Shown here: positions 1-8,343 of the stretch, in pieces
How the letters are laid out: every line of letters starts with the position of its first letter
Position numbering within the stretch: position 1 is the stretch's first letter
Origin: Diplonema japonicum
Lineage: Eukaryota; Euglenozoa; Diplonemea; Diplonemida; Diplonemidae
DNA length: 64,000 bases
NCBI GenBank assembly: GCA_964019335.1
Contig: OZ025696.1
Coordinates: 310,001-374,000, forward strand
Direction: 5' to 3'
The notes under the pieces: generated by a model
What the model saw: only the letters and a program-made list of their open reading frames with translations
Databases searched by the model: none
Told to the model about the DNA's origin: nothing
Made by a program: the position numbers and the translations under genes

Positions 1-174
1 ACTTCCCGGGCCGCCCAGTATGAATATTATATGGGGCCGCTTTGCTTCTGCTGTGACACCTCCTTTGACAGCTTGGAGACGGTTAATGAGGAAATCGACA
101 GGGTGGTTGGGCTTGACTTGAACCAGCTCTGCCGTGAGGACTTCTATGAGATCGTGCACTTTGTGGTCCACTAA
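1..174 (+). CDS. C-terminal end of an unidentified protein (5' partial)
   Basis: Frame 1 is open from the window edge to a TAA at 172-174 and gives 57 residues, ending in FYEIVHFVVH. The peptide has the mixed composition of a real protein, including a Cys cluster (LCFCC) near its start and an acidic stretch. I do not recognise the family. It is the only convincing plus-strand gene at this end and it converges on the minus-strand cluster that fills the rest of the window. The other two plus-strand frames contain stops in this stretch. The start lies outside the window. Confidence 0.55.
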   Translation, partial: TSRAAQYEYYMGPLCFCCDTSFDSLETVNEEIDRVVGLDLNQLCREDFYEIVHFVVH

Positions 175-305
175 GAATTCTTGAGCGGAGTTCAGTTTTC
201 TTATTTTTTCATCCATTTTTTTGTGTTTTTTTTTTTTTTTTTCCCCTTTAAAAAAAAAAAAAAAGGTTTTGCGGGATGAATTAGTAAAATACTAAATATA
301 AGGGG
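175..305. other. convergent strand-switch interval
   Basis: This 131-base stretch separates the stop of the plus-strand gene from the stop of the first minus-strand gene. It holds a T run near 226-242 and an A run near 250-263 but no gene. In euglenozoans with directional gene clusters such convergent boundaries are transcription termination zones; that role is inferred here from layout alone. Confidence 0.45.
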
Positions 306-536
306 CTACACACTGTCCCCTTCCATCACCAACCCGTTCAATGGGCTTGCGCCCTTTACCTTGACGCGGTGCTTGGTGAAGAGGACTTCTCCGTTTCGGT
401 TTACGTCTATCCGGCGTTCTTTGCTTTCGAATGCGCTGCCGTGCCGGCCTTTCTTCTTGAGGTGTAAGTGGAGGTCCAGTCCCCCAAGCCGCCCGCCCTT
501 GAGATCTAGCATTGGGACGAGACTTGGTGTAAACAT
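306..536 (-). CDS. small basic protein, unknown function
   Basis: A 76-residue frame starting MFTPSLVPML and ending VMEGDSV. It is rich in Lys, Arg and His in the middle (HLHLKKKGRHG, then SKERRIDVNRNG) and has no signal peptide or membrane segment. I chose the ATG at 536 because the longer frame reads through the proposed leader: on the coding strand a 15-base T run at 604-618 is followed by AG at 592-593, leaving a leader of about 55 bases. The reading has protein-like composition, but there is no family match, so the call rests on position in the cluster and the acceptor signal. Confidence 0.45.
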   Translation of the reverse strand: MFTPSLVPMLDLKGGRLGGLDLHLHLKKKGRHGSAFESKERRIDVNRNGEVLFTKHRVKVKGASPLNGLVMEGDSV

Positions 537-591
537 TTTTCTCTTCTCCCTATCATATATTAAGGTAAACAAAGACAAAACCGCAATTTTT

Positions 592-618
592 CTGATTGGG
601 GATAAAAAAAAAAAAAAA
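592..618 (-). promoter_or_regulatory. probable trans-splice acceptor for the 306-536 gene
   Basis: On the minus strand a run of 15 T (604-618) is followed by the first AG at 592-593, about 55 bases before the ATG. This is the layout of a spliced-leader acceptor. Confidence 0.4.
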
Positions 619-726
619 GAAATCGGAGGCTAACAGCCCGTGTCACAACTACTTTTTTTCTTTTTTTTTTTTTTTTACAACGTTAGTAAAAGGGGGAGCG
701 AAAGCCTGGGGCAATTAGTTATGTTC

Positions 727-1311
727 TCACCAACACCCTTCTTGATTGATTTTGATGACCTTGTCCATCTGGGCACCTTTAGAAGAGAGGTAGCCCGACC
801 ACCTGGCGTAAAGTTCAGCAGGAAACTGAGGAGTGGAAGAGAAAAAATAAATGAAATCATCTTTCTCTTCCGGAAGCGTCTGCACACACGCGTACACCAG
901 CGTGAAGTTGTAGTTCTGGTCCTGGTCAAGGACCCAGTAAGCTGTTGCATCGTTGCCAATTACAGCTTCAGTCATCTTGCCCGCCTCCGAGGCGTTGCGG
1001 TTGGGGAACAGAGTGGAGTTGAACATAGTGATGTGGGGGTTCTTCGGGGACTCCTTCCTGCAGTTGAAGACGTCACTGTATGTACCGTCGTTGTTGGGCG
1101 TCTGGTGGTACCTCACACAGTTGCAGCCGGTGGTTGCAACAGGGATGTCATGCGAGTGCATCTCGTACCAGTTTGGGACCGCCTCGAACGCCTTCATGTC
1201 AAACATACTCATTGTCGTGTGGTTCGCGATGTCCCAGTACCCAGGACACTTCGCACCCGACGCAACACCCGCCAAGGCCAGTACCGTGAGAAGGCTTTTG
1301 TGTATCGACAT
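727..1311 (-). CDS. secreted lipocalin
   Basis: A 194-residue protein with a signal peptide (about residues 1-19, ending VASG before AKCPGYW). The lipocalin signatures are in order: FDMKAFEAVPNWYEM near residue 36, which is the first-strand 'x-W-Y-E' motif; the NFTLVYAC strand; and the C-terminal helix region ending in KINQEGCW, as in apolipoprotein D/Blc-type lipocalins. Length matches the family (160-200 residues). Cysteines in the N-terminal, VYAC and final GCW segments could form the usual disulfides. Lipocalins bind small hydrophobic ligands in a beta barrel; ligand and target cannot be read here. The ATG at 1311 has a purine-rich leader and a good acceptor upstream. Family assignment is firm; subfamily is not. 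Confidence 0.82.
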   Translation of the reverse strand: MSIHKSLLTVLALAGVASGAKCPGYWDIANHTTMSMFDMKAFEAVPNWYEMHSHDIPVATTGCNCVRYHQTPNNDGTYSDVFNCRKESPKNPHITMFNSTLFPNRNASEAGKMTEAVIGNDATAYWVLDQDQNYNFTLVYACVQTLPEEKDDFIYFFSSTPQFPAELYARWSGYLSSKGAQMDKVIKINQEGCW

Positions 1312-1358
1312 GTTTCTTCTTTTTTTTTCTTTCTCTTGAAGGACCTTGTACCGAAAAC

Positions 1359-1374
1359 CTGGGGGGGGGGGGGG
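1359..1374 (-). promoter_or_regulatory. probable trans-splice acceptor for the lipocalin gene
   Basis: On the coding strand 14 C (1361-1374) run directly into AG at 1359-1360, leaving a 47-base leader before the ATG. A pure C tract before AG also occurs in the cis introns of two other genes in this window, supporting its use as a splice signal. Confidence 0.5.
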
Positions 1375-1381
1375 AATAAAT

Positions 1382-2050
1382 TCACGGTACGGTGAACCTC
1401 AAATCGATGCTCCTTCTGCTGTTTTCAAACCCCTCGTCCCCCAGTCCCGGCGACCCTGAGCAGTGGTAGGTTCTATGCGAATCGAATACTATGAAGCAGC
1501 TGTCGTCCATGCCCGGAAGGTAGCACCACACATGCTCCGCTGAATGAAGCAGCGCAGTCTTGTCCGCGGCAGGGTGGAGTCCTGGGAATGTGTCGGGGGT
1601 GATGTCAGTGGTGGTGACTGGCGGAAGAAACACAAGGGAGTTAACCGGTCCAGGGGGGCACGTCTTCGGCAGCCATATATTTAAAAACGTAGGATTCTCG
1701 AACTTCGATGCTTCAGTAAGATTGTGCACTGCTGCCTCGTCTAGGTCTCGGTGGGCCATTGTCCCGTATGCCGCGCTTCCTTGCGAAGGGTGTCTTGTTA
1801 TCAGCGATCGGTACTCCGACGGGCCGAGGTTCAGGGCTTCCTTCACGACGCTCCAGAGCTCGTGTGGATCGCCGCCCCTATCCCACCACGCCTTGATCCG
1901 TGTGTCGTTCCGCACAGCGGCAAAACCTTTTCTTTTTGCTTCTCTCACCGCCTCACCAGCGGTCACCACTGTGTCTACCTCCACCTCCCGCGTCTTCACG
2001 TTGAAGCTCCCGTTGCTGTACACCACGGATGCTAGGCTGCGGGTTTGCAT
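1382..2050 (-). CDS. CmcJ/NvfI-like Fe(II)/2-oxoglutarate-type oxygenase
   Basis: A 222-residue protein with no signal peptide. It matches the CmcJ/NvfI (AsaB-like) hydroxylase/desaturase family by an ordered set of motifs: the R-x-HPSQ segment near 86-90, the metal-binding H-R-D at about residues 100-102, the FLNIWLPK segment near 122-129, the W-C-Y-L-P-G-M segment near 175, a candidate distal metal His in SHRTYH (192 or 196), and the closing SRRSIDLRF. These enzymes hydroxylate or desaturate small molecules; the substrate cannot be inferred. The protein is somewhat shorter than typical members (about 250-300). I set the start at the ATG at 2050 because the frame upstream reads through a pyrimidine tract and AG, that is, the leader. 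Confidence 0.72.
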   Translation of the reverse strand: MQTRSLASVVYSNGSFNVKTREVEVDTVVTAGEAVREAKRKGFAAVRNDTRIKAWWDRGGDPHELWSVVKEALNLGPSEYRSLITRHPSQGSAAYGTMAHRDLDEAAVHNLTEASKFENPTFLNIWLPKTCPPGPVNSLVFLPPVTTTDITPDTFPGLHPAADKTALLHSAEHVWCYLPGMDDSCFIVFDSHRTYHCSGSPGLGDEGFENSRRSIDLRFTVP

Positions 2051-2067
2051 GGTTCCTCTTCGTTTTT

Positions 2068-2125
2068 CTTTTATAACCCGTATAGAAAAAAAAAAAGAAA
2101 AAAAAAAAGAGAGATGGGGGATATT
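2068..2125 (-). promoter_or_regulatory. probable trans-splice acceptor for the oxygenase gene
   Basis: On the coding strand a C/T-only tract of about 35 bases (2086-2120 region) is followed by the first AG at 2068-2069, 17 bases before the ATG. Confidence 0.45.
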
Positions 2126-2163
2126 ATAGAATAAGTTTTTTTTTTTCCCCTCCTTTCCATTCT

Positions 2164-3777
2164 TTAGGCAGAGAAGCAAACGTCGACAGCTGTGGCAGTA
2201 CCGTTTGAGATCAAACCTAGAATGGTGGGCGCGTCTGTGTGTTGAGGCGAGCCGCAGGAGCCCACGCGGGCAGTGAAGCCGCGTGATAGAAGATTTGCGA
2301 TGAATTGCTGCGGGCCCCCATCCATGCCGACAGAGATCTGCGCAAAGATCCCGTCAGTATGTACTGGATAGAGCGTGCCCGGGGAGGAGCGAAGCAACTG
2401 GTCCTGTAAGGTCCATTGCTTATAAACGAGGAACCGTTTGACGCCTTTTTTCGGAGGGAATAGAATGTCGAATCCCGCCTCCGCGACAGGCGTTGTGACT
2501 AAGTTGGGGGACAGCGAGCTCATCTGTTCAACCTCTACCTCCGTCCACGGATTGTGTCGGCACAGAACATCGTAAACATTGCTGTCCTGCGTGGAAAGTA
2601 AACAATTTCTGTTCGTTGTTGCAACTATCGACCGCTTGAACCTTACGCGTGAGGACAACGTTGGGTTGAAGCATTTCGTGAGCATGACAAGTTTTTCGGA
2701 CTCGATTTTGCTATCGACGACGGTGGAGAAACCCCCCGATGCAGCATGGGTGAACGATGAAGCACCCACACCACCCGTGTCGATTTCGATTAACTCATTG
2801 CCCTCCGACGTCGTGACAACCTCCCCGATAGCTCGTGCACGGTGCACCGCTATCTTAATCCCAGACTCCAATACATACACGTCATATCTCATCTCTTTAG
2901 GAACGGTGGATATCTCCCTCCCGCATCTTAGCCCTTCATCCACCGTCGGTTTCGTCAGAAATCTTTTGTTAGGAATCAGCACTTTTGACACCCCGCATAG
3001 GAACCCCGTGCGTGTTGTTGATTCCAGACCGAAGCACGACCCTTTACGAAAACGATATGCATCATTGGAGAAAAATGTCCTGTCGTTCAAATTCGAGAAA
3101 AGGACAATGCCGGGAGACATGGTGTGCAACACTTCATATGGCGTCCTTAAGACAAGCGGGTTCACGCCGTTTAGGTTCTGCGTCCCGGCGGGGAGCAGCG
3201 TGATATGCAGAGTGGGGTTCAAACAAGCCACCAAACGAGACCCCGGACTGTCTGTGAGAAAAACCCGAAGTCCTATGGACGCAGCGTACACCGCCCACAA
3301 GAAAGATTCAAACGAAGGTTCCACCGTCAGGTCGGCATGGACCGCGTGGTATATTCTTTTCCCCGATCTCCCGGCGGACCTTCTGGCGAACTCATACGTT
3401 GTTGTTAATTTGAATAGGGCGGCCTCTGTCGGTGGGGCTGTTCCCGGGAATTTTCCGATTTTCACACCGTCGACCATGCTTGCTGTTCTTCCCGTGCACA
3501 GCCGGCCTTCTACAGAGCTGAAACCCCTCACGACAAAATCTTGCACAGTCACCTCACCGACAGCACTGCCTCCGTTATCCTCAACGGGAATTTCAAGCAC
3601 ATTCTCACTTCCCCTAGCAGGCTCAAAAAACGGTGTTGGGACTGGAATCAATACAGCCTCCGCATCTGCGCTCACTGATATCGGGGCAGAGGGGCTCTTT
3701 GCGCTTTGCAGTGTGGTCAACGATATCACAAGGAGGGTCAGAAGGGACACGACAGCTGTTTTTATGTTTCGTTTCAT
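2164..3777 (-). CDS. signal-peptide or signal-anchor protein, unknown family
   Basis: A 537-residue protein. The first 25 residues (basic start MKRNIK, then a Val/Leu-rich stretch, then LQSAKS) form a signal peptide or a type II anchor; no other membrane segment is obvious. The rest is a mixed, beta-rich looking chain with about ten cysteines spread from residue 94 to the C-terminus (RLCTG, VACLN, GSCFG, FLCGV, LRCGR, TKCFN, NRNCL, DVLCRH, VGSCG, DVCFS), which suits an extracytoplasmic disulfide-bonded fold. I do not recognise a domain. It lies 113 bases upstream of the oxygenase and 142 bases downstream of the first cyclase-like gene, on the same strand. The ATG at 3777 is the first in frame and sits at the start of the hydrophobic segment. 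Confidence 0.7.
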   Translation of the reverse strand: MKRNIKTAVVSLLTLLVISLTTLQSAKSPSAPISVSADAEAVLIPVPTPFFEPARGSENVLEIPVEDNGGSAVGEVTVQDFVVRGFSSVEGRLCTGRTASMVDGVKIGKFPGTAPPTEAALFKLTTTYEFARRSAGRSGKRIYHAVHADLTVEPSFESFLWAVYAASIGLRVFLTDSPGSRLVACLNPTLHITLLPAGTQNLNGVNPLVLRTPYEVLHTMSPGIVLFSNLNDRTFFSNDAYRFRKGSCFGLESTTRTGFLCGVSKVLIPNKRFLTKPTVDEGLRCGREISTVPKEMRYDVYVLESGIKIAVHRARAIGEVVTTSEGNELIEIDTGGVGASSFTHAASGGFSTVVDSKIESEKLVMLTKCFNPTLSSRVRFKRSIVATTNRNCLLSTQDSNVYDVLCRHNPWTEVEVEQMSSLSPNLVTTPVAEAGFDILFPPKKGVKRFLVYKQWTLQDQLLRSSPGTLYPVHTDGIFAQISVGMDGGPQQFIANLLSRGFTARVGSCGSPQHTDAPTILGLISNGTATAVDVCFSA

Positions 3778-3919
3778 GTTCGGGGGTGGGGTACTTGGAG
3801 GGTTCTTTTTTGCTACAATAGCGCAAAAGCTGAATAAAGTTCAAAAAAACTAAATGTTTTTTGCTTTAACCATTACTTTTTAGGCAGCATACTGGAAAGT
3901 ATGACCACCCTGCCTTCCA

Positions 3920-5626
3920 TCACAACACAGTGGTGGGACAAGGAACCTCCTTCACAATCGCCTCCTTCAAAGACAACACAGCTGCCTGTACAGAGTGACG
4001 ATGATGACCATTGTGCAGTGGGATGTCCGCAGCCTTCAGTGCCCCTTCCCGCTCCCCATCCAGATACATCACACCTGCCGCATTGTACCTCTCCCATGCA
4101 TCCTCAGACACCTGGTACAGCCACTCTGTGTCGTGCTGGCTGAGCTTCATCTCAGGAAGGCGAAGAACCTCAAACACACGAAGGGGTGTGTCCCTGCCCC
4201 GAACAGTGACCTCAGAAAGGACGAGTTTTGCTTCATAAACGAACGCAAGCTCATTCCTCACAGACAGGTCACACGTCACCCCATGGCCGCAGTGCCTGCC
4301 GTACCTCTCCAGCAGTGTCGCTGTCACTGCCACCTGCCCAACGACCCCGAACAGCTTCAGCTCATTGTTCCCAATGGGGCCGCAGTGCGCACTCCCACTC
4401 GCCAGAGAAGACGACACACGAAGCCTCCCGTCCACTTCCATCAGTGCATCGGCCGCCTTCCGCCCATGACTCACACACCTCTTCGCTGCATTGAAGGAGG
4501 CATGTGCATGATCCCCGACCACAACTCCCACAACACCACCGTTTGTTTTCACAGCCTGCAGCACAGTCGCCATGAAGTCCCTGTATGTCTGGGTGAAGGA
4601 ATCAATGTTGTTTTCCACAGCGGTGTGAGACTCGAGCATGTTCGTCACTGTGTATGTCACAGCCTTCTTGAAGCTAATGTTGTCGTTGAGCGCTGTGATC
4701 GACCTCCGACCAGATAGTTGACTGCGGCCCTCGAACGGTACAACCCTAGGTGAACTGATGTTTTCATCACTTTTGGTACTGCTGTCACTAGCATTTTCAC
4801 TGTTTTCACTGCTATTATCACAACCAAGCTGAAAACAGGACTGCGGGAGGTAAGGGCGATAGACATGGAGGTTTGCAAGGATGCTGTCGAAGGCACTGTG
4901 CAGAGGGGGTGGGAGGGGGGTGTCGGAGAGGGTTGAAGCCGCCGCTTCAAGGTCGAACTTGGAGAGGTACTCTGCAGTCCGTTCAGAAGCGGTGATCACG
5001 TTCTGCATCGATTGGCGCTCCTTCTGAAGATCCCTGGCAAAGCCACGCGTGAAGTAGTAGTCAAGTAGGAAGAGGGCGATTGACGAGATGAAGGAGTCGA
5101 AGGCGATAACAGGACTCCGAGGGCACGGGTTGGCTGTTTCACAATTGCACGGTTCTGCCCTGTCTTCTTGAGGTATCGATGGGAAATGCGCCTCAATGAG
5201 GCCGAAACGAAGCCATACCTCGATACTTGAAAGAGACAGCCAGGCCATGCCCATGATGATGAGGTTCCTGTTAACACGCGGCTGTAGGTTGAATACCAGC
5301 GCGACGTCGAGAAGGACGATAATGCCAGGCCACATGCGACCATTCACTGTAGCGATCGCTACTAGATCATAAGAAAAGACTGCCGGAGCTGCAGCGTACA
5401 GCAAGCATTCCACAGACATGTACCGAATCTTCCTCTCTATGAGCAGCTGTGCTGATATGACTACGGAGTAACACGCTGCTGCCAAGGCAAAGATATTAAG
5501 TGGCATTACTGTAAAAGAGATGAGATATACGAAGTGCACACAAAGCATTGTCAGCAACACCTTCTTCCTGAACACTACGAGCGGGTTATCCTCCGGCAAC
5601 AGCACCCTTCGCAGCACGCAAGACAT
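3920..5626 (-). CDS. six-helix membrane protein with degenerate class III cyclase domain (cyclase-like 1)
   Basis: 568 residues. Six predicted membrane helices (roughly 22-42, 44-62, 76-95, 99-115, 121-137, 172-190) with a Cys-containing loop (EPCNCE...NPC, 158-168) before the last one. A signalling-helix segment follows (DLQKERQSMQNV, 199-210), then a Ser/Asn-rich variable linker (about 267-315), then a class III nucleotide-cyclase-like domain (318-490). The second metal Asp motif is present (VVVGDHAHASF, D372). The first metal motif is replaced (VTYTVTNM, 323-330), and the transition-state Asn/Arg helix reads VAVTATLLERYG. It is therefore probably inactive and may bind or regulate instead. 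Four related copies occur in the window. The ATG at 5626 aligns with the MSCVL start of the other copies. Confidence 0.78.
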   Translation of the reverse strand: MSCVLRRVLLPEDNPLVVFRKKVLLTMLCVHFVYLISFTVMPLNIFALAAACYSVVISAQLLIERKIRYMSVECLLYAAAPAVFSYDLVAIATVNGRMWPGIIVLLDVALVFNLQPRVNRNLIIMGMAWLSLSSIEVWLRFGLIEAHFPSIPQEDRAEPCNCETANPCPRSPVIAFDSFISSIALFLLDYYFTRGFARDLQKERQSMQNVITASERTAEYLSKFDLEAAASTLSDTPLPPPLHSAFDSILANLHVYRPYLPQSCFQLGCDNSSENSENASDSSTKSDENISSPRVVPFEGRSQLSGRRSITALNDNISFKKAVTYTVTNMLESHTAVENNIDSFTQTYRDFMATVLQAVKTNGGVVGVVVGDHAHASFNAAKRCVSHGRKAADALMEVDGRLRVSSSLASGSAHCGPIGNNELKLFGVVGQVAVTATLLERYGRHCGHGVTCDLSVRNELAFVYEAKLVLSEVTVRGRDTPLRVFEVLRLPEMKLSQHDTEWLYQVSEDAWERYNAAGVMYLDGEREGALKAADIPLHNGHHRHSVQAAVLSLKEAIVKEVPCPTTVL

Positions 5627-5741
5627 TTCAGTATCAGGGTACTGTCGCTTATTGAGTGGTAAGCTGGTTGATTGTAAACAAAAAGAAATCAAAAAAACAT
5701 TAACTTAATTTAAGGCAGCACTGGAAAGCATCTGCCTTCCA

Positions 5742-7445
5742 TCACAACACAGTGGTGGGACAAGGAACCTCCTTCACAATCGCCTCCTTCAAAGACAACA
5801 CAGCTGCCTGTACAGAGTGACGATGATGACCATTGTGCAGTGGGATGTCCGCAGCCTTCAGTGCCCCTTCCCACTCCCCATCCAGATACATCACACCTGC
5901 CGCATTGTACCTCTCCCATGCATCCTCAGACACCTGGTACAGCCACTCTGTGTCGTGCTGGCTGAGCTTCATCTCAGGAAGGCGAAGAACCTCAAACACA
6001 CGAAGGGGTGTGTCCCTGCCCCGAACAGTGACCTCAGAAAGGACGAGTTTTGCCTCATAAACGAACGCAAGTTCATTCCTCACAGACAGGTCACACGTCA
6101 CCCCATGGCCGCAGTGCCTGCCGTACCTCTCCAGCAGTGTCGCTGTCACTGCCACCTGCCCAACGATCCCGAACAGCTTCAGCTCACTGTTCCCAATGGG
6201 GCCGCAGTGCGCACTCCCACTCGCCAGAGAAGACGACACACGAAGCCTCCCGTCCACTTCCATCAGTGCATCGGCCGCCTTCCGCCCATGACTCACACAC
6301 CTCTTCGCTGCATTGAAGGAGGCATGTGCATGATCCCCGACCACAACTCCCACAACACCACCGTTTGTTTTCACAGCCTGCAGCACAGTCGTCATGAAGT
6401 CCCTGTATGTCTGGGTGAAGGAATCAATGTTGTTTTCCACAGCCGTGTGAGACTCGAGCATGTTCGTCACTGTGTATGTCACAGCCTTCTTGAAGTTGAG
6501 GTGCTCAAGCAAACTGTAATTCTGTACCTCTTCCAACGACAGGCTGTTGTCTGTCTCGGGCAGGCTGCGGTCACAGGTGTGCCGATCCGAACTCTTCTGT
6601 GAGCCATCCTCACTGCCTGTGCTCTCATCACAACCAAGCTGAAAACAGGACTGCGGGAGGTAAGGGCGATAGACATGGAGGTTTGCAAGGATGCTGTCGA
6701 AGGCACTGTGCAGAGGGGGTGGGAGGGGGGTGTCGGAGAGGGTTGAAGCCGCCGCTTCAAGGTCGAACTTGGAGAGGTACTCTGCAGTCCGTTCAGAAGC
6801 GGTGATCACGTTCTGCATCGATTGGCGCTCCTTCTGAAGATCCGTGGCAAAGCCACGCGTGAAGTAGAAGTCAAGGAGAAACACACCCATCTGGACCGAA
6901 TAACTCTCCACGACGTTGAGTACCTTCTTTGGGCAGGGTGGGTCTGCACAGCTACAAGATTCCAATTTATCTTCTTGACTTACTGGCGGGTACCGTGCAT
7001 TGATGAGGCCGAAGCGAAGCCATTCTTCGACATTTGTGACAGCAAGCCAGATGATGACTGTGATAATGAGGTTCCTGTTCACGTGCGAAGGGACCCTGCA
7101 CAAAAGTGCGATGTCTACAACTACAACCAAAACAGGCCACTGGCGGTCTTCATTCTTTGCAATGGAAAGTAAGTCAGAGTGGAGCATCATCAGCACAAAA
7201 GCGTAAATCGTGACCTCTACGATCCCGTACCGTATCCTCTTCTCGGCTAAAAGTTGGACCAGCAGACATACACTTGCCCACAACGCAGGGCTCAATACGA
7301 AATATGGGTTTTTACTTACACTTGTGATGCAAAAGATAATGTGGACAAAAATATTTACATGGCACAGGGTCAACAGCGCCTTTTTCCTGAACACTACGGC
7401 CTTGTCATCATCAGGCTGCTGGACCCAACTAATCAGGAATGTCAT
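5742..7445 (-). CDS. six-helix membrane protein with degenerate class III cyclase domain (cyclase-like 2)
   Basis: 567 residues, paralogous to the copy at 3920-5626 and 115 bases upstream of it. The C-terminal 250 residues are nearly identical at the DNA level, whereas the membrane half and the linker (around DESTGSEDGSQKSS) differ strongly. The same cyclase-domain losses are present: the first metal motif is gone, the GDHAHASF motif remains. The N-terminus is unusual: MTFLISWVQQPDDDKAVVF replaces the MSCVL-x-RVLLPEDN start shared by the other copies, and the sequence just upstream is a transposable element end with a C run (plus strand 7481-7497). The element may have displaced the original 5' end, so the first dozen residues are less certain than the rest. 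Confidence 0.74.
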   Translation of the reverse strand: MTFLISWVQQPDDDKAVVFRKKALLTLCHVNIFVHIIFCITSVSKNPYFVLSPALWASVCLLVQLLAEKRIRYGIVEVTIYAFVLMMLHSDLLSIAKNEDRQWPVLVVVVDIALLCRVPSHVNRNLIITVIIWLAVTNVEEWLRFGLINARYPPVSQEDKLESCSCADPPCPKKVLNVVESYSVQMGVFLLDFYFTRGFATDLQKERQSMQNVITASERTAEYLSKFDLEAAASTLSDTPLPPPLHSAFDSILANLHVYRPYLPQSCFQLGCDESTGSEDGSQKSSDRHTCDRSLPETDNSLSLEEVQNYSLLEHLNFKKAVTYTVTNMLESHTAVENNIDSFTQTYRDFMTTVLQAVKTNGGVVGVVVGDHAHASFNAAKRCVSHGRKAADALMEVDGRLRVSSSLASGSAHCGPIGNSELKLFGIVGQVAVTATLLERYGRHCGHGVTCDLSVRNELAFVYEAKLVLSEVTVRGRDTPLRVFEVLRLPEMKLSQHDTEWLYQVSEDAWERYNAAGVMYLDGEWEGALKAADIPLHNGHHRHSVQAAVLSLKEAIVKEVPCPTTVL

Positions 7446-7480
7446 ATTACAGTTTCTTTTCCCTTGTTATTTTATTCTAC
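7446..7480. other. short spacer between cyclase-like 2 and a transposable element
   Basis: This spacer carries no recognisable splice acceptor for the gene to its left; the plus-strand C run that follows would read as G on the coding strand. Confidence 0.3.
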
Positions 7481-8328
7481 CCCCCCCCCCCCCCCCCTTG
7501 GGCTATGCTGGCATGGAAACGCGTTTCCATGCATTTTTTGAAAAAAAAGGGAAACGGAAACGGCAACGTTTCCCTATTTTGGGGCCGTTTCCTTGGGGCA
7601 GAAACGTTTCCTTATTTTGGGGGTTTTAGAGACTTATTTTTTTGGGGGCAAATCACTCGGAAGAAATATACGAGACAAAGGGGGCCAGTGTTGGTGGCGC
7701 CCTGGGGAAATCTTCTGGGTTTCGATGAAGGATGCGATTGTGGCATCCATTTTTTGAACAGCGTCGTCAACCAGCCTTCCGCTCAGAGCTTTCCTGTCCG
7801 GTAGCTCGTACGTGGCCCCGAGCGGAAGGCGCTTCACCTTCTGCCTCAGCCTTCGCCTCCGCTGTCGCTTTCTCCAACAGCCTCTTGTGGGGCTCCACAC
7901 TATCCCCTTTGGGGACACACGTCGCTACTCCTTGGCCTTTTGTTTGGAACATGTGGGCGCGGAGTCTGCTGGTTGACGCTACTGTGAAGACCATATCACA
8001 TATCACAGAAGCGACATTTTACTGTCTTCTTCCCATCCTCCGCCTGAACCTCCACCCCATCCCACAAAGCGCCTCCAGGGGGTGCTTTCTCTGGACCATG
8101 TTTACTTTCGTTTTTGTAGAGACCGACGTGCGCTTTCCTTGTAAAACCCCAAAAGTAAGTATCTTCAAAAACCCCAAATATATAAGGACCTTCTAAACAG
8201 TGTTTACCGAAATATACATAGCCGTTTCCATAACCATGGAAACGCGTTTCCATAAGAATTCTGAAAACATGGAAACGGAAACGGAAACGTTTCCACGTTT
8301 CCTGCCAGCATAGCCCTAGGGGGGGGTC
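7481..8328. mobile_element. hAT-like DNA transposon remnant with terminal inverted repeats
   Basis: Left end: a C run then GGGCTATGCTGGCA at 7500-7513. Right end: the exact inverse at 8303-8316 followed by a G run. Inside both ends the motif GGAAACG and its inverse recur many times, like the subterminal repeats of hAT transposons. The interior contains a frame-broken BED zinc-finger coding segment on the minus strand. No transposase core is left. Target-site duplications could not be defined because the ends lie in homopolymer runs. Confidence 0.6.
7660..8130 (-). pseudogene. broken BED-type zinc finger of a hAT-like transposase
   Basis: Read across frames, the minus strand gives the BED zinc-finger pattern: KCRFCDMVFTV (Cys-x2-Cys), SRLRAHMFQTKGQGV (His with the HL-x-G-x-KG-type context) and ATCVPKGDSV. 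Zinc fingers of this kind sit at the N-terminus of hAT transposases. The frame is broken right after KCRFCDM by a tandem 7-base duplication (ATATCAC at 7993-7999 and again at 8000-8006 on the plus strand). A second shift further on leads into KALSGRLVDDAVQKMDATI, which has the usual look of the post-BED region. It cannot make an intact protein. Confidence 0.6.
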
Positions 8329-8343
8329 ATAAGGGGGTCGTTA

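Noticed and set aside
640-1395. 251-residue plus-strand frame opposite the lipocalin
   Set aside because: The minus strand encodes clear lipocalin motifs and a signal peptide.
2579-3853. 424-residue plus-strand frame opposite the secreted protein of unknown family
   Set aside because: The minus strand has a signal peptide at an ATG, ordered cysteines and fits the cluster; the plus frame has neither.
5817-6602. 240-286-residue plus-strand frames opposite the cyclase-like genes (also near 3995, 26522, 34047, 40307)
   Set aside because: They track exactly the homogenised 3' half of the cyclase-like genes and show shadow composition (His/Arg/Cys-rich).
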